Shown in pieces: positions 7,905-16,066 of a stretch of 64,000 nucleotides of DNA. The translations under genes were made by a program, and so were the position numbers. The DNA is from Trebonia sp963822615 (GTDB lineage Bacteria; Actinomycetota; Actinomycetes; Streptosporangiales; Streptosporangiaceae): contig CAWGIM010000006.1 of the NCBI GenBank assembly GCA_963822615.1, positions 1,116,001 to 1,180,000 of the forward strand. Direction: 5' to 3'. The stretch's first letter is position 1; the number at the start of each line of letters is the position of its first letter. The notes beneath the pieces were generated by a model. The model had not been told where the DNA came from. It saw nothing but the letters and a program-made list of their open reading frames with translations, and ran no database searches.

Positions 7905-7963
7905 TCAGGGTTATCCCCGAGGAACCCTGACCGGGCGACGGCGGCGCTCAGGGTTTTCCCTGA
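7905..7963. repeat. two TCAGGG dyads between divergent PadR genes
   Basis: TCAGGGTT (7905-7912) pairs with AACCCTGA (7923-7930) across 10 bp. TCAGGG (7948-7953) pairs with CCCTGA (7958-7963) across TTTT. All four half-sites share TCAGGG. They sit in the 196-bp region between the two start codons, so regulator binding sites are plausible; RNA hairpins are the alternative. Confidence 0.6.
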
Positions 7964-7984
7964 TTCCGCCGGGCGAACGTTGTC

Positions 7985-8005
7985 ACTGAATATAATACTC
8001 AGTAT
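7985..8005 (+). promoter_or_regulatory. -10 element with overlapping dyads upstream of the second PadR gene
   Basis: A perfect TATAAT at 7991-7996 lies inside an ACTGA-N9-TCAGT inverted repeat (7985-8003) and next to ATAC-TCA-GTAT (7995-8005). The arrangement suits autorepression by a PadR protein. The gene start is 34 bp downstream. No convincing -35 is visible. Confidence 0.55.
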
Positions 8006-8038
8006 GCTACTGCGCATGATGACAGGCGGGATGGGCCG

Positions 8039-8635
8039 ATGAGCGTCCGGCACGCGATGCTGGCGCTGCTCAGCGAGGGACCTAAGTACGGGCTGCGGCT
8101 GCGCGAGGAGTTCGAGGAGCGCACCGGCGAGGTGTGGCCGCTGAACGTGGGGCAGGTCTACACCACGCTGCAGCGGCTGGAGCGCGACGGGCTGGTCGAG
8201 TCGGACGGCAGCGCCGAGGAGGGCCCGCAGAAAGCCTTCCTGATCACCGCCGACGGCGAGCGGGAGCTAGCCCGCTGGCTGCGCACGCCGCCCGACCTGA
8301 GCTCCCCCCCGCGCGACGAGCTGGTGATGAAGGTGCTGGTGGCGCTGCGGGTACCGGGCACCGACGCGCACGCGGTCATCCAGGCTCACCGCCGCTACCT
8401 GGTGCAGCTGATACAGCAGTGGACGCGGATCAAGGAAGACGAGGCCGACGCCCGCCTGGGCGTGGCGCTGGCGGTCGACGCCGAGCTGTTCCGGCTGGAC
8501 TCCGTGATCAGGTGGCTCGACGTGGCGGACGCCCGCATCAGCCGGGCGGCCGGCGACCAGGCCGCCGCAACCAAACCCGAACCAGTGCCAGCGCCGCTGC
8601 CGCCGCGCCGGCGGGAATCAAGGATGCCTCGATGA
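8039..8635 (+). CDS. PadR-family regulator of the downstream ABC exporter
   Basis: A 198-residue protein with an N-terminal PadR winged helix (AMLALLSEGPKYGLRLREEF, VGQVYTTLQRLERDGLVES) and a C-terminal helical dimerisation region (AHAVIQAHRRYLVQLIQQW). This is the longer PadR type. The last 30 residues are proline- and alanine-rich. Its stop overlaps the ABC ATPase start (ATGA), so regulator, ATPase and permease form one operon. PadR proteins in this arrangement usually repress the exporter until a toxic ligand appears. Confidence 0.88.
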   Translation: MSVRHAMLALLSEGPKYGLRLREEFEERTGEVWPLNVGQVYTTLQRLERDGLVESDGSAEEGPQKAFLITADGERELARWLRTPPDLSSPPRDELVMKVLVALRVPGTDAHAVIQAHRRYLVQLIQQWTRIKEDEADARLGVALAVDAELFRLDSVIRWLDVADARISRAAGDQAAATKPEPVPAPLPPRRRESRMPR

Positions 8636-9357
8636 ACATGCTAGAGCTGCGGCACGTATCCAAGTCCTACGGGCAGGGCACCGCCGGGGTGCACGCCCTG
8701 CGGGAGGTCAGCCTGTCGGCCGGCCAGGGCGAGATGGTGGCGGTGATGGGGCCGAGCGGCTCGGGCAAGAGCACGCTGCTGACGATCGCCGGCACGCTGG
8801 AGGAACCGACCAGCGGTGAGCTGCTGATCGCCGGGCAGGAGGTCGCGGGCATGTCGCGCGGCGCGCGGGCCCGGCTGCGGCGGCGCACGATCGGCTACGT
8901 GTTCCAGGATTTCAACCTGCTGCCGGGGCTGTCGGCGGCCGAGAACGTGACCCTGCCGCTCGAGCTGGACGGCCTGTCGGCCCGCAAGGCGCGCGTCCCC
9001 GGCCTGGCGGCGCTGGACCGGCTCGGCCTCGGGACGAGGGCCGGGCACTACCCCGACCAGCTGTCGGGCGGGGAACGGCAGCGGGTGGCGATCGCCCGCG
9101 CGATGGTCGGGGACCGCAAGCTGCTGCTGGCCGACGAGCCCTCCGGCGCCCTGGATTCGGTCAATGGCGAGACGGTCATGCGCCAGCTACGCGATGCCTG
9201 CAAGAACGGCGGGATGACGGCGGTGGTGGTGACCCACGACGCGAAGCTCGCGGGCTGGGCCGACCGGGTGGTGTTCCTGCAGGACGGGCGGGTGACCGAC
9301 CAGACCGCGCCCGCCGCGGGCCCGGAGTCCCTGCTGGCGGAGCGGGACGCCCGATGA
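8632..9357 (+). CDS. ABC transporter ATP-binding protein (MacB/LolD-like)
   Basis: A 241-residue ATPase with Walker A GPSGSGKST, Q-loop region IGYVFQDFNLLPGLSAAENV, signature LSGGERQRVAIARAM, Walker B LLLADEPSGALDS and switch His in VVTHD. The size and the FDFNLLPGL/PSGALDS motifs are typical of the MacB/LolD class that works with FtsX-fold permeases. ATGA overlaps join it to the PadR gene and to the permease. Confidence 0.95.
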   Translation: MNMLELRHVSKSYGQGTAGVHALREVSLSAGQGEMVAVMGPSGSGKSTLLTIAGTLEEPTSGELLIAGQEVAGMSRGARARLRRRTIGYVFQDFNLLPGLSAAENVTLPLELDGLSARKARVPGLAALDRLGLGTRAGHYPDQLSGGERQRVAIARAMVGDRKLLLADEPSGALDSVNGETVMRQLRDACKNGGMTAVVVTHDAKLAGWADRVVFLQDGRVTDQTAPAAGPESLLAERDAR

Positions 9358-11984
9358 GCGCCGCGGTGCGGGAGCGGCCCACGTCCGGGCGGGCACCCGG
9401 CGGGGGCGTGCCCGCCCGCCGCGCGGTCATCCGCTGGGCGCTGCGGCTGCTGCGCCGCGAATGGCGGCAGCAGTTCCTGATCCTGGCGCTCGTCACCGTC
9501 GCCGTCGGCGCGACCGTGGTCGCCTCGACCGTCGCCAGCGACACCCCGGCCCCGGTGGCCGGGGTACTCGGTACCGCCCAGGACGCGGCCTCGCTGTCCG
9601 GGCCGCCCGCGAAGATCACGGCCCAGATCAAGGAGATCGAGTCCCGCTACGGCCCAGCCGACGTCATCGAGAACGCGGGCCTGCAGGTCCCCGGCACCCT
9701 CAACACCTTCGACCTGCGGGCCCAGGATCCGCGCGCCCCGTTCGGCGGCCCGCTGCTTTCCCTGGTCAGCGGCCGGTACCCGGCAACCGCGGGCGAGACC
9801 GCGGTGACCAGCGGCGTCGCCGCCGAGTTCAAGCTCAGCGCCGGCAGCGAGTGGACGGTGGCCGGCCGGACCTGGACGGTGACCGGCATCGTCGCCAACC
9901 CGCAGAGCCTGCTCGACCAGTTCGCCCTGGTCCGGCCCGGGCAGGTCACCGTCCCCGACACCGTGACGGTGCTGTTCGACGCCCCCGGCCAGACCGCGGG
10001 GGACATTAACTCGCGGCTCGGCCTGTACGTTACCTCCGCCCGGAACATCGCCAACAGCAACGAGATCAACCCCGAGACGATCTCAGTCAGCGCCGCGGTC
10101 CTCGGCCTGCTGCTGATCGCGCTGGTCGGCGTCGGCGGCTTCACGGTACTGGCCCAGCGGCGGCTGCGGGCGATCGGCCTGCTCGCCGCCCAGGGTGCCA
10201 CCCAGCGCCACATCAGGCTGGTGATCAGGGCCAACGGCGCCGCGACGGGCGTACTGGGCACGGTTGCCGGCCTGGTGCTCGGCTTCCTGGTCTGGCTCGC
10301 CTACCGGCCGCAGGCGGAGCAGAGCGCGCACCACGTGATGGGCGTGTTCCAGCTTCCGTGGCCGGTCATCGGCATCTCGGCCGGCCTCGCGATCGTCGCG
10401 ACCTACTTCGCCGCTTCCCGGCCGGCCAAGGCCATCGCCCGCATCCCGGTCGTGGCGGCGCTGGCCGGCCGTCCGCCCGCGCCGCGGCGTACCCGGCACC
10501 TGGCGGTCCCGGTCGGGCTCGGCTTCCTGGTGGTGGCGTTCCTGCTGTTCGGCTACGCCGGCGCCGGGCCCGGCGGGAACCAGAACTCGGGGATGGAGGC
10601 CCTGGTGGTCGGCTTCATCGGCCTCGCCGTCGCCATCGTGCTGCTGGCCCCGGCGCTGCTCGGCGTGGTCGCGGCGGCCGGCCGGCGGGCCCCGGTGGCG
10701 GTCCGGCTGGCGCTGCGGGACCTGGACCGCTACCGGGCCCGGTCCGGCCCGGCGCTGGCCGCCATCAGCCTGGCGGTGATGATCGCGGTCATCATCTGCG
10801 TGGCCAGCGCGGCCCGGTTCGGCAACCAGCTGGATTACGCGGGCCCCAACCTCACCTCCAGCCAGCTGGTCGTGTACGCCCCCGGGGGCGGAAACGGCGG
10901 CGGCCCGGGCGGGCCCGGTGGCCCCGGCGGTCCGGGCGCGCAGGCGGTCAGCGTGGCCCAGGCGCGGCAGGTGGCGGACAAGATCGCGGCTGACCTCGGC
11001 ACCACCAGCATGATCACGCTGGAGACGGCCAGCGCGACCCTCAACCACGCCGCGGCCGGACGCACCTGGAGCGGGCAGATCTACGTGGCGACGCCCCAGC
11101 TGCTGAGCGCGTTCGGCATCAGCCGGGGCGAGGTCAACCCCGGCGCCGACATCCTCACCGTGCGGCCTGGCCTGTCCGGCCTGAGCCTGATGCAGCTCGA
11201 CTACGGCAGCGACGCCGGCAAGACTGACAGCTTCGCCTGCCCGGCCGGCGGGTGCATCGCCGGCCCGCCGATCCAGGAGGTCAGCCAGCTGCCGTCCGGC
11301 ACCTCGGCGCCGAACACGGTGCTCACCGAGCACGCGATCAGCACGCTCGGCCTGCAGGGCTCGGTCGCCACCGCGGGCTGGCTCGTCCAGGTACCGAACG
11401 GCCTGACCGCCGCCCAGATCACCACCGCCCAGGAACTCGCGGCCGCGGCACCGGGGATGCGGGTCGAGGCCCGGAACAGCATCCCGTCACTAGCGCAGAT
11501 CACCGACGCGGCCACGCTCTTCGGCCTGGTGGTGGCGCTCGGCATCCTCGGCCTGAGCGTGGGCCTGGTCCGCAGCGAGGCAGCCCGCGACCTGCGGACG
11601 CTCACCGCCGCCGGCGCCGGCCCGGTTACCCGCCGGACCATCACCGCGGCTACCGCCGGGGCGCTCGCCCTCACCGGGGCCGTCGTCGGGATCGCGGGCG
11701 GTTACCTGGCGGCGATCGGTTTCTTCCGCAGCAACCAGCTGGACGCCCTGTCCTCGCTGTCCAGCATCCCGGTCGCCAACCTGCTGATCATCCTGGTCGG
11801 CCTGCCGGCCGCCGCCACCGTTATCGGCTGGCTGCTGGCCGGCCGTGAGCCGGCGGCCTGGCCGCCCAGCCGCTGGAATGACGAGCGACGAGTAAGTTAC
11901 CCGGCGGGCCAGCGCAGCGGGAGGTTGTCGAGGCCGACCTGGCCGCCGTGCTCGCGGATCGCGGTCGCGGGGTCCAGCTCGTAA
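9354..11984 (+). CDS. FtsX-like ABC permease, large two-module form
   Basis: An 876-residue permease. An N-terminal helix (about 35-60) is followed by a large extracytoplasmic MacB-type domain, then three helices (about 245-350: AAVLGLLLIALVGVGGFTVL and others). Two further helices at about 380-440 and a second extracytoplasmic domain follow, and last a second FtsX helix set (about 715-840). The extracytoplasmic region has a Gly/Pro run (GGGNGGGPGGPGGPGG). It exports or extracts lipids, peptides or antibiotics together with the ATPase. The final ~40 residues look wrong: in the +1 frame the protein would end as AALAAQPLE with TGA at 11879-11881, a normal FtsX-family end. A missing C near 11856 is therefore likely, and the overlap with the P450 gene would disappear. 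Confidence 0.88.
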   Translation: MSAAVRERPTSGRAPGGGVPARRAVIRWALRLLRREWRQQFLILALVTVAVGATVVASTVASDTPAPVAGVLGTAQDAASLSGPPAKITAQIKEIESRYGPADVIENAGLQVPGTLNTFDLRAQDPRAPFGGPLLSLVSGRYPATAGETAVTSGVAAEFKLSAGSEWTVAGRTWTVTGIVANPQSLLDQFALVRPGQVTVPDTVTVLFDAPGQTAGDINSRLGLYVTSARNIANSNEINPETISVSAAVLGLLLIALVGVGGFTVLAQRRLRAIGLLAAQGATQRHIRLVIRANGAATGVLGTVAGLVLGFLVWLAYRPQAEQSAHHVMGVFQLPWPVIGISAGLAIVATYFAASRPAKAIARIPVVAALAGRPPAPRRTRHLAVPVGLGFLVVAFLLFGYAGAGPGGNQNSGMEALVVGFIGLAVAIVLLAPALLGVVAAAGRRAPVAVRLALRDLDRYRARSGPALAAISLAVMIAVIICVASAARFGNQLDYAGPNLTSSQLVVYAPGGGNGGGPGGPGGPGGPGAQAVSVAQARQVADKIAADLGTTSMITLETASATLNHAAAGRTWSGQIYVATPQLLSAFGISRGEVNPGADILTVRPGLSGLSLMQLDYGSDAGKTDSFACPAGGCIAGPPIQEVSQLPSGTSAPNTVLTEHAISTLGLQGSVATAGWLVQVPNGLTAAQITTAQELAAAAPGMRVEARNSIPSLAQITDAATLFGLVVALGILGLSVGLVRSEAARDLRTLTAAGAGPVTRRTITAATAGALALTGAVVGIAGGYLAAIGFFRSNQLDALSSLSSIPVANLLIILVGLPAAATVIGWLLAGREPAAWPPSRWNDERRVSYPAGQRSGRLSRPTWPPCSRIAVAGSSS

Positions 11985-13099
11985 TCCGGGATGCGCTTGT
12001 GCCACTCGGTCAGCCCGATGAGGAGCTCCTGGCGGGCCAGGTGCGAGCCGAGGCAGCGGTGCGGGCCGGCCCCGAAGGCCAGGTGCCGGTTCTCGGGCCG
12101 GTCGATGATCACCTGGTCGGCGTCGGGGAACTCCTTCGGGTCACGGTTGGCCGAGGCCAGGGGCATGAACAGCATCTCGCCGGCCTTCACCGGGCGGCCC
12201 GCGATCTCGGTGTCGGCCATGACCTTGCGGCCCGGGGCGACGAAGGCGTAGTAGCGCAGGAACTCCTCGACCGCGCCCTCCCAGAGGGCCGGCTCCGCCG
12301 CCAGGCGGTGCCGGTCCTGCGGGTTCTTGGCCAGGTGGAGCATCGAGTACGAGAGCTGCATGGCCACCGTGTCCAGCCCGGCCATGAACATCAGCAGGCA
12401 GAAGGCGAGCAGGTCGCTGTCGCTGATCGGCTCGCCGTCGATGCGCCAGGTCGTCGCCGCGCTCACCATGTCGGGGCGCGGGTCATCCCGGCGGCGCCGG
12501 ATGAGGGCGGCGAAATAGTCCATGACCTCGCCCATCGCGGCCTGGGCGGCCGGGGACGAGGAGTTGCCGCCGTGCAGGATGGCGGTTTCCCACTGCTGGA
12601 AGACCGCCGCGTCGGCTACCGGCAGGCCCATGATCTCCATGAAGACCGTGTTCGGGAAGCGCAGCGCCACGTCGGCGACGTAGTCGCACTCGCCGCGGGG
12701 CGCGACCTCGTCCAGGATCTCGTTGATCACTTCGTGCACGCGCGGCTTGTACCTGGTGACCGCGCCGGGCGCGAAGAAGGGACCGAGGAGCTGGCGCCAG
12801 CGCTGGTGGCGGCGGCCGTCGAGCATCTCCGGTATCTGCAGGTAGGTCGGGTTCGGCGTGTGCGGGACGACCGCGCTGTTGGAGAACACCTCGGGCGCCT
12901 GGAAGCACTCGCGGATGTAGGACATCTCGGTGACCAGCCAGAACGGGTGGTCCTTGGCTCCGGCCACCCCGCGGTGCACCGGGGCCTGCTCGCGCAGCCG
13001 GTCGTACCGCTCGAAGTGCTCGCCGGGCCCGGTCAGCGCGGGGTTGACGTCTTCGAGCCGCAGCGGGCCGGCGACGGTCGATTCGTCCGTAGCTGCCAC
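11897..13099 (-). CDS. cytochrome P450 monooxygenase
   Basis: A 400-residue soluble bacterial P450. It shows the oxygen-binding I-helix AGLDTVAMQ, the ExxR pair in EEFLRYY and the heme loop FGAGPHRCLGSHLARQE with the thiolate Cys at about residue 349. The GTG start was chosen over upstream codons because AAGGAG precedes it by eight bases. It lies downstream of a SnoaL-like gene with a palindromic region in the gap, so it may have its own regulated promoter. Redox partners are not encoded nearby. The substrate is unknown; the surroundings (LuxCE-like acyl reductase, SDR, TetR) suggest a lipid-like or terpenoid compound. Confidence 0.94.
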   Translation of the reverse strand: MAATDESTVAGPLRLEDVNPALTGPGEHFERYDRLREQAPVHRGVAGAKDHPFWLVTEMSYIRECFQAPEVFSNSAVVPHTPNPTYLQIPEMLDGRRHQRWRQLLGPFFAPGAVTRYKPRVHEVINEILDEVAPRGECDYVADVALRFPNTVFMEIMGLPVADAAVFQQWETAILHGGNSSSPAAQAAMGEVMDYFAALIRRRRDDPRPDMVSAATTWRIDGEPISDSDLLAFCLLMFMAGLDTVAMQLSYSMLHLAKNPQDRHRLAAEPALWEGAVEEFLRYYAFVAPGRKVMADTEIAGRPVKAGEMLFMPLASANRDPKEFPDADQVIIDRPENRHLAFGAGPHRCLGSHLARQELLIGLTEWHKRIPDYELDPATAIREHGGQVGLDNLPLRWPAG

Positions 13100-13162
13100 G
13101 GTTACGCTCCTTCGCGTCGTCGCCGCGTGAACCCCGGGTGGGCCGAGGTCCCGCAATCAGTA

Positions 13163-13175
13163 ATCTAGGTTAGAT
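13163..13175. promoter_or_regulatory. palindrome upstream of the P450 gene
   Basis: ATCTA-GGT-TAGAT forms a 5-3-5 dyad inside an AT-rich stretch, 64 bp before the P450 start. It resembles a TetR-family operator in size. The TetR gene at 15.3-15.9 kb is a candidate binder, but the dyad upstream of that gene has a different sequence. Confidence 0.45.
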
Positions 13176-13212
13176 ATTAGGCGATCCACCGGCCAGGTCA
13201 AGGAAACACTGG

Positions 13213-13683
13213 TCAGCGGGCCCCGGGATGATGCTGCGGGTTGGGGATCTCGTCGACCCGTAGCCGCTGGTTGCGCTTGGAGCTGATGCGCCACTGGCCG
13301 TCAGCGCACTTGCGGTAGGTCTCGTAGTAGTGGCCGTAGCCCTTGATCCCGGTCGGCCGGTCCGGGTAGAGGACGTAGTCGAACATCGCCCACACCCCGG
13401 TGGCCTCGGTCGGGCTGAGCAGCGTGATCTCCGGCATGTGGCCGTGGTGGGTGGTGAACGCGTCCGCGAGCTGCCGCGGCACCAGCTCGAGGTAGTCCGC
13501 GTTGGCCTGCGGCGGGGCGTTCACCTCGGACGGCAGGTGGTGGACGCAGTCCTCGGTGAACAGGTCCTTCCAGGCCGCCCAGTCCTTGGTGTCCATCAGC
13601 CGGAAGTACCGCGCCTTGAGCTGCTTGATCTGCTCGATCTCCCACAACTGGCGGGAGAAGTCCTCCGGGGTGGCGGGCGTCAC
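13213..13683 (-). CDS. SnoaL-like/NTF2-fold protein
   Basis: A 156-residue NTF2-fold protein (EIEQIKQLKARYFRLMDTKD, LFTEDCVHHLP, HHGHMPEITLLSPTEATGVW, YHETYRK-type strand and GQWRISSKRN). Members include polyketide cyclases, steroid isomerases and bile-acid 7-alpha-dehydratase-like lyases. The conserved pattern here (R-Y-F/D-W/HH) fits the SnoaL_4 group. The GTG start is preferred to the ATG 15 bases upstream because that ATG overlaps its AAAGGAG ribosome site. It lies between the lipoprotein and P450 genes. The reaction is unknown. Confidence 0.8.
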   Translation of the reverse strand: MTPATPEDFSRQLWEIEQIKQLKARYFRLMDTKDWAAWKDLFTEDCVHHLPSEVNAPPQANADYLELVPRQLADAFTTHHGHMPEITLLSPTEATGVWAMFDYVLYPDRPTGIKGYGHYYETYRKCADGQWRISSKRNQRLRVDEIPNPQHHPGAR

Positions 13684-13702
13684 CGCGACTCCTTTCATGA
13701 GC

Positions 13703-13742
13703 GCCGCGGCCGGCCGGCCCCGCGGGGCAGGCCGGCCGCGGC
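13703..13742 (-). terminator. GC-rich hairpin after the substrate-binding protein gene
   Basis: A 13-bp perfect stem (GCCGCGGCCGGCC with its complement) and a 14-base loop lie between the lipoprotein stop and the SnoaL-like start. No T-tract follows, so termination may be partial. Confidence 0.55.
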
Positions 13743-13757
13743 CTGGTGGTCAGGAAC

Positions 13758-15227
13758 TTAGCTGGATCCGGACGGGTTGGCCTTGATCTGGACCAGGTTG
13801 CTCGGGTTGCAGTCGAACGCGGTGGCCTGGGCCGGGTAGACGCGCTGCCACTTGCCGTTGACGACCTGGGCGATGGCGAAGCACGGGCTCAGCTCGTGCT
13901 TCGAGACGTTGGTGGCGCCGACGATCCCGTTCGCGTTGAACGCCGTCTCCTGGGTGTTCAGCGCGGTGAACAGCGTCTGGCGGTTGAGCGTGCCGGTGGC
14001 GGCCGCCTTAGTGACCGCGTCCTGGAACAGCAGCGCCTCGACGTACGAGGCCAGCGCGTTGCTGTCCACGTTGTTGATGCCGCCGAGCTGCTTCACCTCC
14101 GCCGCCAGGGTCGGGTTGTCCTGGTACTCGGTGTAGAACGCGATCGAGGTGAGGTTCTGGTAGGTGCCCTCGGTGACCGACGGGTTCAGGGCGATGTAGT
14201 AGGGCGCGTAGCAGCCGCCGGCGCACATCCAGGTGACGCCGGTTACCCCCTGCACCTTGGCCTCGGCCTGAAGCTGCTCGAAGTTGCCCGGGCACGAGCC
14301 GTCCTGGGCGAACGTCGAGCCGTGCTGCTTCATCACCAGCACGGTCGGGATCAGCGCGCTCTGCGGCTGCGTGCACGAGGACCCGTAGTAGCCGAGCCCG
14401 TCCAGCTTGATTCCCGCCTGCGCGACGTCCGCGTTGTAGACCGGCAGCTCGTTCAGCTTGGCGGTCGGCGAGTCGGTGTTGTAGACGAAGATCCCGTGCA
14501 GGCCCGGGTGCTGCTTGGCCAGCCACTTGTCGTCGCCCACGGGCACGGTGTAGGTCTGCGGGTTGTCCTTGCTGGTGGCGCACAGCGTCGGGTCGTTGCC
14601 GCCGATCATGAAGGTGTCCGCGTCGCACTGCACCGACGCGGTCTGGGTGATGCCCTCCAGGTTCGGGATCCCGGTCGCCTGCCCGGAGGAGTTCTTGCAG
14701 CTGTCGATGGCGGACGGGCTGAGCAGGGCCAGGGCGGCGGTGCCGACCAGGGCGAAGTCCTGGCTACAGGCCTGGATCATGCAGTTGCTGGTCGCGTTCG
14801 GATCCAGCTTGGAGTCGCAGAAGTCCACCTGCACCTGGCGGCCGGCCAGGCCGCCCTTGGCGTTGACGATGGCCGCCCACGCCTTCACCATGTTGACGTT
14901 CTTCTGGAACAGGCCCGGGTTCACCGCGGTGTTCACGTCGGCGATCACGCCGATGCGGATGGTGGTGGCGGTGAGCCCGATGTCACTGCCGGCCGCCGCG
15001 GCGGCCGTCGAGCCGCCGGTCGCCGCGCTCGCGGGCGCGGTCGCGCTGGCGGCCGCCGACGTGGTGGAACCGCCGCCCGGCGAGCTGGAGGAACTGCTGC
15101 AGGCGCCCAGCGCCAGAACCGCGGCCAGCGCGATCCCGAGGAGCCCGAGGGAACGCTTGCGTATATGGCGCCGTGCCGTCGAAACCGATCTAATACTTGT
15201 TTGAGTAACCGCTCTGTCACCCATCAT
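13758..15227 (-). CDS. branched-chain amino acid-type ABC substrate-binding lipoprotein
   Basis: A 489-residue lipoprotein. A basic N-terminus (RRHIRKRS) leads into a hydrophobic helix and lipobox LGAC, followed by a Ser/Ala/Thr-rich tether and a periplasmic-binding type I fold (ATTIRIGVIADVNTAVNPGL, NAKGGLAGRQVQV and further). Many cysteines (CDSKLD, CMIQACSQ, CPGNF, CAGGCY) suggest disulfides. No permease or ATPase lies nearby, so it is an orphan receptor-type component. The ATG was chosen because GAGG lies seven bases upstream. The upstream TetR gene reads into this gene in frame without a stop. Confidence 0.88.
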   Translation of the reverse strand: MMGDRAVTQTSIRSVSTARRHIRKRSLGLLGIALAAVLALGACSSSSSSPGGGSTTSAAASATAPASAATGGSTAAAAAGSDIGLTATTIRIGVIADVNTAVNPGLFQKNVNMVKAWAAIVNAKGGLAGRQVQVDFCDSKLDPNATSNCMIQACSQDFALVGTAALALLSPSAIDSCKNSSGQATGIPNLEGITQTASVQCDADTFMIGGNDPTLCATSKDNPQTYTVPVGDDKWLAKQHPGLHGIFVYNTDSPTAKLNELPVYNADVAQAGIKLDGLGYYGSSCTQPQSALIPTVLVMKQHGSTFAQDGSCPGNFEQLQAEAKVQGVTGVTWMCAGGCYAPYYIALNPSVTEGTYQNLTSIAFYTEYQDNPTLAAEVKQLGGINNVDSNALASYVEALLFQDAVTKAAATGTLNRQTLFTALNTQETAFNANGIVGATNVSKHELSPCFAIAQVVNGKWQRVYPAQATAFDCNPSNLVQIKANPSGSS

Positions 15228-15316
15228 TGTTGACCTCTGAATCATGCGAGTGTCACTGGAGTCCCAGTCCGCGGAGCGTAACCTGGGAAAACGCTGTGAC
15301 CTATACCTCAGTTCCA

Positions 15317-15956
15317 CTAAGCGGGAACGGGCGCCGTCCAGGAACAGGCGCACCGCGTACCGGAGCCGGTCCTCGATCTCGTCGCGGCTCAGCTGGTTGC
15401 CGATGACGATCGTCCGCACCGGACCGCTGACCACCATGCTGAGGAAGACGACCGCCGCGCGCTCGGGCTGCTGCACGGACAGGCGGCCGGCCGCGGTCTC
15501 GCGGGCCAGCAGGCTGGCCAGGAAGCGCACCGACGGGCCGGCCCCGATCTCGTAGGACTCGGCCAGGATCTGCGGGAAGCGGTAGGCCTCGGTGTTGATG
15601 ATCCGCTGCAGCTTGAGGCCGTTGGGCGTCATCACCTGCTCGATGCGCAGCCAGGCGAACGCGATCAGGGTCTGCTCGATGTCGCCGCGTTCGGTCGCCT
15701 CGATCTGCTCCTGGGAGACCGCGAAGCGATCGATCGCCAGGCCCACCGCCGCGTGGAACAGGGCGACCTTGTCGGGGTAGCGCGCGTAGATCGTGCGCTT
15801 GGTCATGCCGACCGAGCGGGCGATCGACTCGATGGTGGTCTGCTCGAAACCGAGATTGAGGAAGTGGTCAAGCGCGGTCTCCAGCATGGCCACGTGGCGG
15901 GCCCGCGCCTGGTCGCGCGTGGGCCGGCCGGCCTTGGGGCGGTGCGTGGTGGTCAT
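15317..15956 (-). CDS. TetR-family regulator without an in-frame stop
   Basis: The N-terminal helix-turn-helix is clear (MLETALDHFLNLGFEQTTIE, IARSVGMTKRTIYARYPDK), followed by a TetR_C-type ligand domain ending FLDGARSR. In its own frame there is no stop: the codons run on through the following gene, giving a 741-residue fusion on paper. One base shift places TAG at 15317-15319 right after FLDGARSR, a usual TetR end, and I give that as the likely terminus. It is divergent from the luxE-like gene with a dyad between them, so it probably controls both directions. Confidence 0.75.
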
Positions 15957-16013
15957 CCCCCGCATCATCTCCCAGCGGACCAAAGTAGTGCTTGCCTTCC
16001 CCGCGCCAGCGGT

Positions 16014-16038
16014 TAATGATACGTCGAGAGGATCATTA
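16014..16038. promoter_or_regulatory. inverted repeat between TetR and luxE-like genes
   Basis: TAATGAT and ATCATTA form a 7-bp dyad spaced by 11 bp, centred about 41 bp before the luxE-like start. The AT-rich arms stand out from the GC-rich surroundings. It is a probable operator of the adjacent TetR protein. Confidence 0.55.
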
Positions 16039-16066
16039 TTTCGGCAGCCCCTCCAGGGAGACTGAC

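Noticed and set aside
8079..8092. GGGACCTAAGTACG inside the PadR gene as a Dos-like box
   Set aside because: It lacks the second arm and lies in coding DNA; chance match.
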